A stretch of 64,000 nt of DNA from Asaia bogorensis NBRC 16594. GTDB lineage: Bacteria; Pseudomonadota; Alphaproteobacteria; Acetobacterales; Acetobacteraceae. The stretch spans positions 1,236,001 through 1,300,000 of the forward strand of contig NZ_AP014690.1 of NCBI RefSeq assembly GCF_001547995.1, written 5' to 3'. Of the stretch, positions 43,797-53,389 are shown piece after piece (the first letter of the stretch is position 1; each line of letters starts with the position of its first letter). A model generated the notes under the pieces. The model did no database searches. It was not told the DNA's origin and was given only the letters and a program-made list of their open reading frames with translations. The translations under genes were made by a program, and so were the position numbers.

Positions 43797-45200
43797 ATGC
43801 CAGATAAGACCACAGACCGTATTCCCGGATGGCAGGGCAGCGCGGGCGAGGGGGCACGCGGGGTCGGGGTCGATCTGCGCGCCCGACGTGAGGAGCTTGG
43901 ATGGGCTCTGCCTGACGTGGCCGGGTGGTTGCGTATCCGCGAGAGTTATCTGCAGGCCCTCGAAGAAGGGAACATGTCGGTATTTCCGGGCAGCGCCTAC
44001 GCCCTGGGCTTCCTGAGGACCTACGCCCAAGCCGTGGGCATGGACCCCGATCAGGCCGTTGCGCGGTTTCGCCACGACACCCGCGGTGCCTTTGACCGCA
44101 AGACCGAACTGAGTTTCCCTGAGCCCGTTTCCGAGCGCGGGGTACCTGTGGGTATCTGGGTGGGTGCAGGGCTGGCCGTTCTGGTTGGCACCTATATCGG
44201 CTATTATCATTTCTTTGGCTCGGAGCCCGCGCCGACGCATCAGATGCCACCTGTGGCAGAGATCATGCCCGGTGTGACGCAGCATGGTACGACGTCGCCG
44301 CAGATTGCAGCGGTCATGCCCGAGCAGGGGCTTGCGCCATCACCTCAGAGTGCGTCATCCCGGATGACAGGCGCCGTGCCAACAGTACCCTCAGCCGCCA
44401 TGTCCCAACCGCCCGGCGGTAATGGCGTGACGCAGGAGGTAAACAGCCAGCCCCCAGTCTCCAGCGCGCCTGTGACTGGGCAAATGCCGTCTGCCCCGGG
44501 CACCGGCCCTCAGGGCGCAACGCCCGGCACGCAGCCCGCTTCGGCTGGTTCTGTTCCCATGCCGGGCCAGATCAGTCCTGGGTCGAACGCAAACGCCCAG
44601 ACGATGCCTGATCAGGGCACGACAGGGCAGGGCAGCCTGTCGCAGAACGCTGCATCGACCGCAGTCCCTTTGCCGGGCGGTGCAACGGCGTCGAGTTCCG
44701 GTGTGGCTGCCAACATGATCGGACTTCATGCCGCAGCCGACGCCTGGGTGTCGATACGTGACAGGAATGGCGCGACCGTGTTCAGCCGAGTTCTCAAATC
44801 CGGTGAAACCTGGCAGGGTCCCGCTGATGCCGGGCCTTATCACATGACACTCGGTAATGCGGGAGGCCTTACGCTTTCCACTGGTGATGTTACAACATCC
44901 GCTCTTGGGCGTGTCGGGGCGGTGCGGCGTAATCTTGTCGTGACGGCCGACGCGATCCGTAATGGGCAGCTCGGGCAGGATAGCAGTGGCATCGCCGCGA
45001 GCACTGCGCCTGTGGCCCCAGCAACGCACATTGATGGCAACGATGCCGGCAGTGCACCGACAGACTTGAAAAACACTGTCGCGACCCCAAAGGTTACGGC
45101 ACCGGTGCATCGCGCGAGCCCGCCCGCCAGCACGTCGCATGAATCGGAAACTGACCGCCTCAACGCACGACAACTGGAACAGACGGCGCAGCCGCGTTAA
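43797..45200 (+). CDS. RodZ-like HTH membrane protein (DUF4115)
   Basis: The 467-residue protein has a cytoplasmic helix-turn-helix domain (about 23-95: LRARREELGWALPDVAGWLRI, YLQALEEGNMSVFPGSAYALGFLRTYA). One transmembrane helix follows (about 118-138: VPVGIWVGAGLAVLVGTYIG). Next comes a long Pro/Gln/Ser/Gly-rich periplasmic linker of about 160 residues. The C-terminal DUF4115 domain contains AADAWVSIRDRNGATVFSRVL and GETWQGPADAGPYHMTLGNAGG. This is the layout of RodZ, which links MreB to cell-wall elongation. The linker is unusually long and low in complexity. It starts two bases after the previous stop. Confidence 0.85.
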   Translation: MPDKTTDRIPGWQGSAGEGARGVGVDLRARREELGWALPDVAGWLRIRESYLQALEEGNMSVFPGSAYALGFLRTYAQAVGMDPDQAVARFRHDTRGAFDRKTELSFPEPVSERGVPVGIWVGAGLAVLVGTYIGYYHFFGSEPAPTHQMPPVAEIMPGVTQHGTTSPQIAAVMPEQGLAPSPQSASSRMTGAVPTVPSAAMSQPPGGNGVTQEVNSQPPVSSAPVTGQMPSAPGTGPQGATPGTQPASAGSVPMPGQISPGSNANAQTMPDQGTTGQGSLSQNAASTAVPLPGGATASSSGVAANMIGLHAAADAWVSIRDRNGATVFSRVLKSGETWQGPADAGPYHMTLGNAGGLTLSTGDVTTSALGRVGAVRRNLVVTADAIRNGQLGQDSSGIAASTAPVAPATHIDGNDAGSAPTDLKNTVATPKVTAPVHRASPPASTSHESETDRLNARQLEQTAQPR

Positions 45201-45464
45201 AGCACCACCATTAATGCCTGTCGGGCGTGGGGTTTGCCTCTTTCCTGACGCGCATTGCTGCAGAAGACTATGGACGACTAACGAGGCCTGACGCCGCAAA
45301 AGGCGGATGGCGCTCACAGGAGACGGGCAGAAGCCGATGCCTCAGGGCGTCTTGTTCTGGCCAACATGACACAGACACGGGGCTGCGCTCTGGAACAGGG
45401 TTCCGGCGAAGCCCCCGGTTGACGCCGCCCACTGGGGTCAATCAACCGATACGGAGACGAGATT

Positions 45465-46619
45465 ATGAGCGGATATCGCCCTTACCAGTATATCGAACGT
45501 CGCAAGTCCCGTCAGATTCATGTTGGCAAGGTCGCTGTCGGCGGTGATGCGCCGATATCGGTCCAGACAATGACCAACACGCTCACATCGGACGCCAAGG
45601 CGACGATCGAGCAGATCCGTCTGTCGGAAATTGCAGGCGTGGACATTGTTCGTGTGTCGTGCCCCGATGAGGAGAGCACCGCAGCCCTGGCCGAGATCGT
45701 GCGTGAGGTGAACGTGCCGATCGTGGCGGATATTCACTTCCATTATAAGCGTGCGATTGAAGCAGCCAAGGCGGGCGCGGCCTGTCTGCGCATCAATCCG
45801 GGTAATATCGGTAGCGCCGAGCGTGTACGTGAAGTTGTGAATGCGGCACGCGACTATGGCTGTTCCATCCGTATTGGCGTCAATGCCGGGTCGCTTGAGA
45901 AGCACCTTCTCGAGAAATACGGTGAGCCCAACCCCGACGCACTGGTTGAGAGTGCGCTTGAGCACGCCAAGATCCTTCAGGATCATGACTTTCATGAGTT
46001 CAAGATCAGCGTGAAGGCGTCTGATGTGTTCATGGCGGTTGCAGCCTATCAGCAGCTTGCCGAAGTCTGCGATCACCCGCTGCATATCGGCATTACGGAA
46101 GCCGGGTCGAAGCGCGCAGGTACCGTGAAATCCTCTATCGGTCTGGGCAATCTGCTCTGGGCGGGCGTGGGCGACACGATGCGCGTCTCGCTTTCTGCGC
46201 CTCCGGAAGAGGAAGTGCTTGTTGGCTGGGATATTCTCAAGTCGCTCGGCCTGCGCCATCGTGGTGTGAAGATCATTTCCTGCCCGTCCTGTGCGCGTCA
46301 GGGTTTCAACGTGGTCGAGACGGTGCAGACCCTCGAAGACCGCTTGCAGCACATCAAGACGCCTCTGACGCTCTCCATCATCGGCTGTGTCGTGAACGGC
46401 CCCGGTGAGGCGCTGATGACCGATCTGGGCGTGACCGGTGGTGGCGCTGGCCGTCACATGGTCTATTCGGCGGGCAAGCAGGATCATCGCCTGAACGAGG
46501 GTCAGGACATGATCGAGCATATCGTAGACCTCGTGGAAGAACGCGTGGCCAAGATCGAAGCTGAAAAGGCCGCGCAGGAAGAGGCCGAAAAGGCCGAGGC
46601 CGCGCTGGCGGGCGCCTGA
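45465..46619 (+). CDS. ispG: 4-hydroxy-3-methylbut-2-en-1-yl diphosphate synthase
   Basis: IspG is the [4Fe-4S] enzyme of the MEP pathway that makes HMBPP for isoprenoids, including ubiquinone and hopanoids. The 384-residue protein has the TIM-barrel half ([57 protein letters not shown]) and the cluster-binding half with [13 protein letters not shown] and [12 protein letters not shown], supplying the three Cys and one Glu ligands. A Glu/Ala-rich tail ends the protein. It begins 264 bp after the RodZ-like gene, preceded by CGGAGACGAG, and runs into hisS after four bases. Confidence 0.96.
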   Translation: MSGYRPYQYIERRKSRQIHVGKVAVGGDAPISVQTMTNTLTSDAKATIEQIRLSEIAGVDIVRVSCPDEESTAALAEIVREVNVPIVADIHFHYKRAIEAAKAGAACLRINPGNIGSAERVREVVNAARDYGCSIRIGVNAGSLEKHLLEKYGEPNPDALVESALEHAKILQDHDFHEFKISVKASDVFMAVAAYQQLAEVCDHPLHIGITEAGSKRAGTVKSSIGLGNLLWAGVGDTMRVSLSAPPEEEVLVGWDILKSLGLRHRGVKIISCPSCARQGFNVVETVQTLEDRLQHIKTPLTLSIIGCVVNGPGEALMTDLGVTGGGAGRHMVYSAGKQDHRLNEGQDMIEHIVDLVEERVAKIEAEKAAQEEAEKAEAALAGA

Positions 46620-46623
46620 GATC

Positions 46624-47868
46624 ATGAGCCAGTTGCAGCCGGTTCGCGGCACGCATGACCTGATTGGTGATACCGCGCGCCGCCACGCCCATGTGGTGGA
46701 TACGGCGCGTGAGATCACGCGTCGCTATGGCTACGAAGAGTGGTCGACGCCGATTTTCGAGGATACGCGCGTGTTTTCCCGCACGCTGGGCGATACCTCG
46801 GATGTCGTCACCAAGGAAATGTACACCTTCGAGGATCGCGGCGGCGACAGCCTGACCCTGCGCCCCGAGGGTACAGCGGCAATCTGCCGTGCCTTCGTGA
46901 CCAATGGTCTGACGCAGGCCCTGCCGCAGCGCGTCTTTTATAACGGGCCAATGTTTCGCTATGAGCGCCCGCAGAAGGGGCGCTTCCGCCAGTTCCATCA
47001 GATAGGGGCCGAGCTTCTCGGCGCCACTGATCCGCTGATGGACGCCGAAACCATCGCTATGGCGCACGCCATACTCAAAGCGTTGGGTCTGGGCGATGCC
47101 GTTACGCTCGAAATCAATACGCTGGGTGATCTCGATAGCCGACAGGCCTGGCGAGAGGCCCTTGTGGCCTATTTCAAGGCTCATGAAAGCGCGCTTTCGG
47201 ATGAGAGCCGCGCCCGCCTTGAAGCCAATCCGCTGCGTATTCTCGACAGCAAATCGCCGCAGGATCGGGCGCTTCTTGAAAACGCCCCGAAATTCGGTGC
47301 CTATCTGAACGAGGCATCGCGGGTTTTCTGGGATGATCTGCGTCGCAAGCTCGATCTGTTTGGCGTCGGGTTTGTCGAGAATCCGCATATTGTGCGCGGG
47401 CTCGATTATTACAGCCATACGGCCTTCGAGTTCGTCACCGATCGTCTGGGCGCGCAAGGCACTGTTCTGGCTGGCGGGCGCTATGAGGGGCTGGTCGCGC
47501 AGATGGGCGGTCCTGCCACGCCTGCTATCGGCTGGGCAGGCGGAATCGAACGTCTGGCGCTGCTTATCGATGCCGCCCCTGTACAGCCGCGTCCTGTCGC
47601 GGTGCTCCCCACCAGTGAGGCAACGCTTGCTGCCGCCATCACAGCCGCACAAACCCTCCGCAATGCCGGTTTCGCTGCCGAGATCGAGACCCGTTCCTCG
47701 CTGAAAAAGCGCATGGAGCGTGTGGTGAAGTCTGGCGCGGCTCATATGGTATTGGTTGGCGAGGACGAGCTGGCACGTGGTGCCGTGACCGTGCGCGATC
47801 TGGGCAAGCGTGAACAGACCGAGATTGCGCTCGACGCCCTAGCGGATCATTTCCTGAAAGCACAGTAA
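46624..47868 (+). CDS. hisS: Histidyl-tRNA synthetase
   Basis: HisS charges tRNA-His. The 414-residue class II synthetase has motif 1 ([21 protein letters not shown]), motif 2 ([24 protein letters not shown]), the histidine-A loop [12 protein letters not shown], motif 3 ([17 protein letters not shown]) and a C-terminal anticodon-binding domain (about 325-414). It starts four bases after ispG and ends two bases before prfA, so translation in one operon is likely. Confidence 0.96.
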   Translation: MSQLQPVRGTHDLIGDTARRHAHVVDTAREITRRYGYEEWSTPIFEDTRVFSRTLGDTSDVVTKEMYTFEDRGGDSLTLRPEGTAAICRAFVTNGLTQALPQRVFYNGPMFRYERPQKGRFRQFHQIGAELLGATDPLMDAETIAMAHAILKALGLGDAVTLEINTLGDLDSRQAWREALVAYFKAHESALSDESRARLEANPLRILDSKSPQDRALLENAPKFGAYLNEASRVFWDDLRRKLDLFGVGFVENPHIVRGLDYYSHTAFEFVTDRLGAQGTVLAGGRYEGLVAQMGGPATPAIGWAGGIERLALLIDAAPVQPRPVAVLPTSEATLAAAITAAQTLRNAGFAAEIETRSSLKKRMERVVKSGAAHMVLVGEDELARGAVTVRDLGKREQTEIALDALADHFLKAQ

Positions 47869-47870
47869 TC

Positions 47871-48935
47871 GTGGCACTGGATGACAGGCTGGAGCGTATC
47901 GTCGCCCGGTCGGATGAACTGCAAGCCCTCATGTCGAGCGGTGAGGTACAGGGTGAGGAATTCGTGCGGGCCTCGCGCGAGTTTGCCGAACTCGAGCCCG
48001 TCGTGTCATCCATCCTTGCCTATCGTCGTGCGGAAAGCGCCCACAAGGACGCTCAGGCCATGCTGGACGATCCCGAGATGCGTGAACTTGCGCAAGGCGA
48101 GATCATGGAGATCGAGGGCCAGCTGGAGGGACTGCACCAGCAGGTACGGCTTGCGCTTCTGCCGCGTGACGAGGCTGATGAGCGCAGTGCCATTCTTGAA
48201 ATACGCCCGGCGGCGGGTGGAGACGAGGCAGCGCTTTTCGCGGCCGAGCTTTTCGGAGCCTATAAACGGTTTTCGGATCTGCATGGCTGGCGCTTCGAGG
48301 TCATGGAATATGACGAAAGCGACCTGTCGGGCCTGCGTGAAGGCGTCGCTACCGTTTCGGGGCGATCGGTATTTGCCCGCCTGAAATACGAGTCCGGCGT
48401 CCATCGTGTGCAGCGTGTTCCGGCTACAGAGAGTCAGGGCCGTATCCATACCTCCACCGTCACTGTGGCGATCATGCCCGAGGCGGAAGAGGTGGATGTG
48501 GCCATTGATGAAGGTGATCTGCGTATCGATGTCTATCGCGCTTCAGGTGCGGGTGGGCAGCACGTCAACAAGACCGAGAGTGCGGTGCGTATCACCCACA
48601 TGCCCAGCGGCATTGTGGTGGCAATGCAGGAAGAGAAGAGCCAGCATAAGAACAAGGCCAAAGCCATGAAGATCCTTCGGGCGCGCCTTTATGAAATGCA
48701 GCGCGCCCAGGCGCATGCCAGCCGTGCGGCCGATCGCAAATCCCAGGTTGGCACCGGTGATCGCTCGGAGCGTATCCGGACCTATAATTTCCCCCAGGGC
48801 CGGGTGACGGATCATCGTATCAACCTCACCCTGCACAAGATAGACCGGGTTATGCTGGGCGAGTTTGACGAGATTGTTGATGCCTTAACGCAGGAAGAGC
48901 AGACAGCTCTTCTGGCGGCGGAAGGGCTCAACTGA
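47871..48935 (+). CDS. prfA: Peptide chain release factor 1
   Basis: RF1 reads UAA and UAG and releases the peptide. The 354-residue protein has the PCRF domain, the codon-recognition motif region with [16 protein letters not shown], and the catalytic GGQ in [19 protein letters not shown] (near residue 226), followed by the arginine-rich C-terminus. The start is GTG at 47871. PrmC, which methylates the GGQ glutamine, lies just downstream but is separated by a reverse-strand gene. Confidence 0.95.
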   Translation: MALDDRLERIVARSDELQALMSSGEVQGEEFVRASREFAELEPVVSSILAYRRAESAHKDAQAMLDDPEMRELAQGEIMEIEGQLEGLHQQVRLALLPRDEADERSAILEIRPAAGGDEAALFAAELFGAYKRFSDLHGWRFEVMEYDESDLSGLREGVATVSGRSVFARLKYESGVHRVQRVPATESQGRIHTSTVTVAIMPEAEEVDVAIDEGDLRIDVYRASGAGGQHVNKTESAVRITHMPSGIVVAMQEEKSQHKNKAKAMKILRARLYEMQRAQAHASRAADRKSQVGTGDRSERIRTYNFPQGRVTDHRINLTLHKIDRVMLGEFDEIVDALTQEEQTALLAAEGLN

Positions 48936-48962
48936 AGTAAAAGAGAGACGTTGCTCGCAGCT

Positions 48963-49403
48963 TCAGCTTACAGGTGAAGCGCAGATATCGGCGTGACCGG
49001 GGTGATGTCTGGCAATCTCGGGATCATTCGGTTCGCGCAGAAAAAAATCGGTGAAGTTTTCATCGCCCAGGGCGAGCAGGTGATGCCCCTCTGGGTGATG
49101 AAGCGTTCCCTGACTGCTGACCTGATGGGTTTCCGATCGTCCTTCGGCATTGATGACCGTGATCTGGCCGCAAAGGGCATAGTCATGATTGACGCGGCCC
49201 AGAGGGATTTCGATTGTTTTTGTCAAGCTGGGCGTCTTGTCATCTAGGCGGAAGGTCGCGGCAAGCGACCCATCGATATATAGGCGTGAAACTTCAGACA
49301 CCTCTATGGGCGCGCGGTCATCGGTAACAGTGAAGCTCTCGGCCAGTGCGACGGTTGGGCTTAGCATGACGAAGACGGTCAGCAGGGGCATGATCTTTTT
49401 CAT
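48963..49403 (-). CDS. Small exported protein of unknown function
   Basis: From ATG 49403 the protein has 146 residues. It begins with a signal peptide (MKKIMPLLTVFVMLSPTVALA, cleavage before ES) and continues with a beta-rich sequence without a motif I recognise. There are two cysteines, in YALCGQITV and near the C-terminus (ADICASPVS). The open frame extends 16 codons further into the divergent prmC gene, but the signal peptide fixes the likely start. It lies between prfA and prmC on the opposite strand, breaking a pair that is usually contiguous. Confidence 0.7.
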   Translation of the reverse strand: MKKIMPLLTVFVMLSPTVALAESFTVTDDRAPIEVSEVSRLYIDGSLAATFRLDDKTPSLTKTIEIPLGRVNHDYALCGQITVINAEGRSETHQVSSQGTLHHPEGHHLLALGDENFTDFFLREPNDPEIARHHPGHADICASPVS

Positions 49404-49435
49404 CCCCGTATCATAAGCCGTTTCAGGAGTAGGCA

Positions 49436-50290
49436 GTGAGCGGTAATCCATCCCCTCTCAAACAAGTTCTCGACGAGACCGCCAGGCGGCTGAACAGCGC
49501 CGGGATCGAGGCAGCACGGATGGAGGCGCGTCGGTTGGTATGCTGGGCGCTTGCCTGTGACGCCTCCGCACTCCTGACACGAGACCTCATACCAACCTCC
49601 GCAATGGCTAGGCTGGAATCGGGCGTCATGCGCCGTAGCGCACGGGTGCCGATGGCGCTGATCGAGGGAGAGACCGGATTCTGGAACCTGACACTGGAGG
49701 TATCGCCCCATACGCTCATCCCGCGCGGTGATAGCGAGACGTTGATCGAGGCCTTGCTCGATTTGAGACCCGACCGGAACAGGCCGCAGCACTTGCTGGA
49801 CCTGGGCACAGGTACAGGATGTTTGCTTCTGGCGGCACTGAGTGAATACACGGCCTCTTTTGGCATCGGGGTGGATCTGTCACCGGACGCTGCCGCCTTG
49901 GCACAGCGCAACGCCAGCAGGAACGGGTTGGTGCAACGTAGCGCCTTTCTGGCTGGCAGCTGGACCGATGCACTGACGGGCCGTTTCGATATCATCCTTA
50001 GCAACCCGCCTTATATTCCAGCGGCCGATATTGCCGGATTGATGCCGGAGGTGCGCGATCATGAGCCTGTGCGCGCTTTGGTGGGCGGCGATGACGGGCT
50101 GGAGGCCTATCGGGCGATCATGCTTCAGATGTCGCGCCATCTCGCACCGGATGGGATGCTCGTTCTGGAAATCGGGCAAGGACAAGAGGACGATGTCACG
50201 GCGCTTGGGGCAGAGCAGGGACTATTGCTGCGTGAGGCAAGGCGAGACCTCGGCGGGATCATTCGTGCTCTTTGCTTCGAGCATGTCTGA
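49436..50290 (+). CDS. prmC: Release factor glutamine methyltransferase
   Basis: PrmC methylates the Gln of the GGQ motif in RF1 and RF2. The 284-residue protein has an N-terminal helical domain (about 1-85) and a SAM domain with LLDLGTGTGCLLLAAL. The catalytic NPPY in DIILSNPPYIPAADI, followed by ALVGGDDGLEAYR, is diagnostic of the family. The start is GTG at 49436. It is downstream of prfA, with one opposite-strand gene between, so it needs its own promoter or read-through. Confidence 0.94.
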   Translation: MSGNPSPLKQVLDETARRLNSAGIEAARMEARRLVCWALACDASALLTRDLIPTSAMARLESGVMRRSARVPMALIEGETGFWNLTLEVSPHTLIPRGDSETLIEALLDLRPDRNRPQHLLDLGTGTGCLLLAALSEYTASFGIGVDLSPDAAALAQRNASRNGLVQRSAFLAGSWTDALTGRFDIILSNPPYIPAADIAGLMPEVRDHEPVRALVGGDDGLEAYRAIMLQMSRHLAPDGMLVLEIGQGQEDDVTALGAEQGLLLREARRDLGGIIRALCFEHV

Positions 50291-50319
50291 TTACTCTCGC
50301 GGGCTTGCAGGAAAAACCA

Positions 50320-50347
50320 TTGGCAGTGTGCTCCAAACTTGCTAGCT
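50320..50347 (+). promoter_or_regulatory. Possible promoter for DUF4167 gene
   Basis: TTGGCA (50320-50325), a 16-base spacer and CTAGCT (50342-50347) resemble the tRNA promoters of the window. It would give a leader of about 215 bases before the DUF4167 start. Confidence 0.35.
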
Positions 50348-50428
50348 TGCGCTGATCGGTCTGTTAAGCTCACCGGTGTATTCATCGGCAGAACATACCG
50401 TTTTCCGCGATTTCGCAATGATCCTTGT

Positions 50429-50458
50429 GATCAGGCTGTGCGGAGTAGGGGCCTGATC
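50429..50458 (+). other. Hairpin in the DUF4167 leader
   Basis: GATCAGGC (50429-50436) and GCCTGATC (50451-50458) pair perfectly around a 14-base loop, about 110 bp before the start codon. It could control the expression of the downstream putative RNA-binding protein. Confidence 0.45.
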
Positions 50459-50569
50459 CTGTAATCCGGCCTGCAAGAGACAAACCAAGGGTCATTCATT
50501 CCCTGCAATCGCGCCGTATCCGAGCTCTGCCGGGTCGGGATTGCGAATACGAAAGTGCTACGCAGACCC

Positions 50570-50977
50570 ATGAATATGAAACGTATGAGAAGCCGTCACC
50601 ACCGTCCGAGCGGTGGCGGGTCGCGTCATTCAAATGGCCAGACGCCCCTGAACCGTAACCACGTGTTCGACAGCAATGGCCCCGATATGCGTGTGCGCGG
50701 TACGGCCCAGCAGCTTTTTGAGAAGTATCTGCAGCTTGGTCGCGACGCGACAGGCACTGGTGATCGTATTCTCGCCGAAGCCTATTTTCAGCACGCCGAG
50801 CACTATTTCCGTATTCTCAATGCGATGACCCAAGCCGCGCAGCAGAGTCAGATGGAACGCCAGGAGCGTCACCAGCAGCGTGTCCGCGCCCAGCAGGACC
50901 ATGACGACCGTCGTCAGGGTGATGATTCGGGCGCTGAAGGCGAGACTGAAGAAGCGGTCGAGGAAACGGCCGAGTAA
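50570..50977 (+). CDS. DUF4167 domain protein
   Basis: The 135-residue protein has an Arg/His/Gly-rich basic N-terminus, then the DUF4167 core VRGTAQQLFEKYLQLGRDATGTGDRILAEAYFQHAEHYFRIL with the conserved TGDR and HAEHY. A Gln/Arg then acidic low-complexity tail follows. The family is common in alphaproteobacteria and sits next to prmC; I recall it as a putative RNA-associated protein, function unproven. ATG 50570 or 50576 is likely; a GTG five codons earlier is open. A long upstream leader with a hairpin precedes it. Confidence 0.88.
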   Translation: MNMKRMRSRHHRPSGGGSRHSNGQTPLNRNHVFDSNGPDMRVRGTAQQLFEKYLQLGRDATGTGDRILAEAYFQHAEHYFRILNAMTQAAQQSQMERQERHQQRVRAQQDHDDRRQGDDSGAEGETEEAVEETAE

Positions 50978-50993
50978 TCCTGGCTCGATCCGT

Positions 50994-51866
50994 CTAGAAC
51001 AGGCCCCTGAACCTTTCGGGCAGGGGCCATAAATGATCGCCCGACAGACTCAAATCTACAGGGTAGGGGTCATGGGCCCGTTCCAGCGCCTCGCGGTTGA
51101 TCCGCTCCCGCCATGCACGCAGGGCAGTATCACTGCTTTCGAGTGTTGCCGCTTCTTCCGGCAAGCCCGCCATGGAGGCCAGCATGGCCTTCCAGGCGTC
51201 ATCTTCCATACGTTGATGGCTCCCCGCATCATCGCTGCACCAGGGTTGGGCACGGGTGCGACGCAGTCGGTCCAGCCCGACATCCAGATCAGTATAGCGC
51301 AGATGAAACAGCATCAAAGCCGGATCGGGGCTGGGGAGGCTTTCTTCTATGCTGTGAAAGCCTGGGGACCATGTCACGGGGGATCTGATCAGGCACGGTT
51401 TGCACATCGCTGCTGAGAAGCGTAGCAGATGGCGTTGCTCCGAAAGGGGGCGTGTGAAGTCGGCCGCGGGCTCACTGTCGGCCTTGTGCAGGACATCGAA
51501 CCCCGTCGCAGTCAGACACGGGGCCTGACGGGCTTCTGACAAGGCCACGAGAGAGCCAAAACAGGCAGGATCTGCCACGATCATCTCGTCGACATCGCAA
51601 TACAGAACCGCATCATACCATTCGAGCAGTCCGGCGCAGATAGCGCTGATTGCGCGCGCACGTCTGGCATCATCCTGCGCAGAACGCGGGATTTGCAGGC
51701 GATTGGCACCGATCGATGTTGTAGAGCCGTCATCCGACCCATGATCGATCACGTAGCAGCACTGAGGGCCGATCATAGTGCCATAATGGCGCAGCCAGAC
51801 CGGCAGAAAAACCGGTTCGTTATAAACCATCGTAACCGCTGCGAGTGGCGCTTTCATAAGCGTCAT
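50994..51866 (-). CDS. Glycosyltransferase family 2-like protein
   Basis: The 290-residue protein has the GT-A features seen in family 2/92 enzymes: AVTMVYNEPVFLPVWLRHY near the N-terminus, VIDHGSDDGSTT, and the metal-binding DxD-type motif YCDVDEMIVADP. It has no signal peptide or membrane helix, so it is cytosolic or peripheral. Donor and acceptor are unknown; cell-surface polysaccharide is the likely target. It is convergent with DUF4167 and ends near a GC-rich hairpin (51002-51028) within its own 3' end. Confidence 0.82.
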   Translation of the reverse strand: MTLMKAPLAAVTMVYNEPVFLPVWLRHYGTMIGPQCCYVIDHGSDDGSTTSIGANRLQIPRSAQDDARRARAISAICAGLLEWYDAVLYCDVDEMIVADPACFGSLVALSEARQAPCLTATGFDVLHKADSEPAADFTRPLSEQRHLLRFSAAMCKPCLIRSPVTWSPGFHSIEESLPSPDPALMLFHLRYTDLDVGLDRLRRTRAQPWCSDDAGSHQRMEDDAWKAMLASMAGLPEEAATLESSDTALRAWRERINREALERAHDPYPVDLSLSGDHLWPLPERFRGLF

Positions 51867-51903
51867 TTAGGCAGGAAGCGGATGGATGTCCATGTGGGGA
51901 ATT

Positions 51904-52000
51904 ACCGGTCGGATGGTAGCGGCGGACGGATTTGAACCGCCGACCAAGGGATTATGATTCCCCTGCTCTACCGCTGAGCTACGCCGCCATCGCGACCGGT
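51904..52000. repeat. Inverted repeat enclosing tRNA-Met
   Basis: ACCGGTCG (51904-51911) and CGACCGGT (51993-52000) are exact reverse complements that flank the tRNA gene. In the minus-strand transcript the leader would pair with the trailer and lengthen the acceptor stem. A similar arrangement surrounds tRNA-Val. Confidence 0.7.
51914..51988 (-). tRNA. tRNA-Met (anticodon CAT, elongator type)
   Basis: A complete 75-base cloverleaf. The acceptor GGCGGCG pairs with CGCCGCT (one G-U). The D arm is GCTCAGCGGTAGAGC, the anticodon loop ATCATAA with CAT, the T loop GTTCAAATC, and CCA is encoded. The first pair and anticodon arm fit elongator tRNA-Met rather than initiator. A lysidine-modified tRNA-Ile with the same anticodon is less likely. 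Confidence 0.93.
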
Positions 52001-52008
52001 GGGCGTGG

Positions 52009-52036
52009 AATTAAAAGGGTTGGGCGGATGTGTCAA
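52009..52036 (-). promoter_or_regulatory. Promoter of tRNA-Met
   Basis: On the minus strand TTGACA (52036-52031), a 16-base spacer and TTAATT (52014-52009) precede the tRNA by about 20 bp. Confidence 0.65.
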
Positions 52037-52177
52037 CACTCTGCCGGGAGGTTTTTGCGCCGATCGTGTTTTTACCCGATGGGCAGTCTGTGGCATGGTA
52101 TGCCAACGGGTTGCCCCACGGTGCCGGGGCGGCTGGCTCGGCGCTCCTCATCCCTCTCAAGGATCTGGATATCCACT

Positions 52178-53389
52178 TTGAAGCAGCAGTTTCTAAGCTC
52201 TCTTTTCGCCCTGCGCGCTTACTTCGACTGGCTGCCTGCGCAGCTTGTCTCCATTCTCATGCTGGTCGTGCTGGCTACCGTGGCGTTTTATGCCAGCAAG
52301 CTCGTCTCGGTCATTATCCTGCGTATCTTTGGCCACCGTGAAGAGGCGGTGCTCCGCAAGATCATCCTGGCCATGCGTCGCCCGGTGCGTGTGATGGTTG
52401 TGCTGGCGGTTCTGCTCTCGGCTCTGCCTGCGGCCTCGGGATTTACTTGGGAGACGACACAGCTTCTGCAGAAGCTGCTTCTCTTTATCGGCATCCTGAT
52501 GGTGGGTTATGCGGCCATTGTTGCCTTCCGCATCATGACCGAGGCTTATCTTCAGAAAATCACGGCGCGGGATCATGTCGATGACATCATGATCCGCACC
52601 CACCAGACGCAGATCAGGGTCTTGCGGCGCCTGACAGAAATCCTGGTGGGTATCGTAACAGTCGCGACAGCGCTGATGACTTTCGATTCGGTCCGTCAGT
52701 ATGGCGTCTCGCTGTTTGCCTCGGCCGGTGCAGCGTCGCTGATCGTCGGTCTATCAGCACGTGGCCTTCTGACGAATCTTCTTGCCGGTGTGCAGATTGC
52801 CATCACTCAGCCCATTCGAATGGAAGATCTGATTATCATCAATGGCGACTGGGCATGGGTGGAGGAAATTACCTCGACCTATGTTGTGCTGCGCGTTTGG
52901 GATTGGCGGCGACATATCGTGCCCATCTCTTATTTTCTCGAGAACCGGTTCGAGAACTGGACCCACAACTCTGCCGCCATCATTGGCGTGGTTTTTCTGT
53001 ACGTGGATTACGAAGCGCCTATCGAGACGATCCGGGGCTTTCTGGCGGAGATCATCAAGACCTGTCCGCTTTGGGATGGGAAGGTGTTCGATTGTCAGGT
53101 CGCGGATTGCGATGCGCAGACATTGAAGATCCGTATTATCGCCAGCGCGCGCAATGCGCTGCAAAGCTGGGATCTGCGCTGTGATATCCGCGAAAAGATC
53201 ATTCTGCGCATGAGAGCAGAGTGCCCGGAAGCTCTGCCCCGCTCGCGCTTTGCGATGGTGCCGCCGCGTCCGGGTGAGGAGGCCTGGCCCAGCGCCGATG
53301 CCATATCGCCACCCATCGACCGCCCACCATCAGGCTCATATATGGGGCCTGGCAGCGTCACGCCCCGGGGAGGCGCAGACCTGTCATGA
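52178..53389 (+). CDS. MscS-type mechanosensitive ion channel
   Basis: The protein has three or four membrane helices (for example QLVSILMLVVLATVAFYASKL and VRVMVVLAVLLSALPAAS). The MscS pore/beta-domain region follows: SLFASAGAASLIVGLSARGLLTNLLAGVQIAITQPIRMEDLIIINGDWAWVEEI, then VLRVWDWRRHIVPISYFLENRFENWT. It releases solutes on osmotic downshift. The open frame extends to 51932 through the tRNA-Met gene, so the real start is later. TTG 52178 begins the conserved part; ATG 52079 and 52100 lack ribosome sites and follow non-coding-looking sequence. The 3' end overlaps a possible 28-codon gene on the other strand. Confidence 0.85.
   Translation: MKQQFLSSLFALRAYFDWLPAQLVSILMLVVLATVAFYASKLVSVIILRIFGHREEAVLRKIILAMRRPVRVMVVLAVLLSALPAASGFTWETTQLLQKLLLFIGILMVGYAAIVAFRIMTEAYLQKITARDHVDDIMIRTHQTQIRVLRRLTEILVGIVTVATALMTFDSVRQYGVSLFASAGAASLIVGLSARGLLTNLLAGVQIAITQPIRMEDLIIINGDWAWVEEITSTYVVLRVWDWRRHIVPISYFLENRFENWTHNSAAIIGVVFLYVDYEAPIETIRGFLAEIIKTCPLWDGKVFDCQVADCDAQTLKIRIIASARNALQSWDLRCDIREKIILRMRAECPEALPRSRFAMVPPRPGEEAWPSADAISPPIDRPPSGSYMGPGSVTPRGGADLS

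Noticed and set aside
45438-47745. Long frames (426 and 455 codons) antisense to ispG and hisS
   Set aside because: Shadows of highly conserved genes; no recognisable motif.
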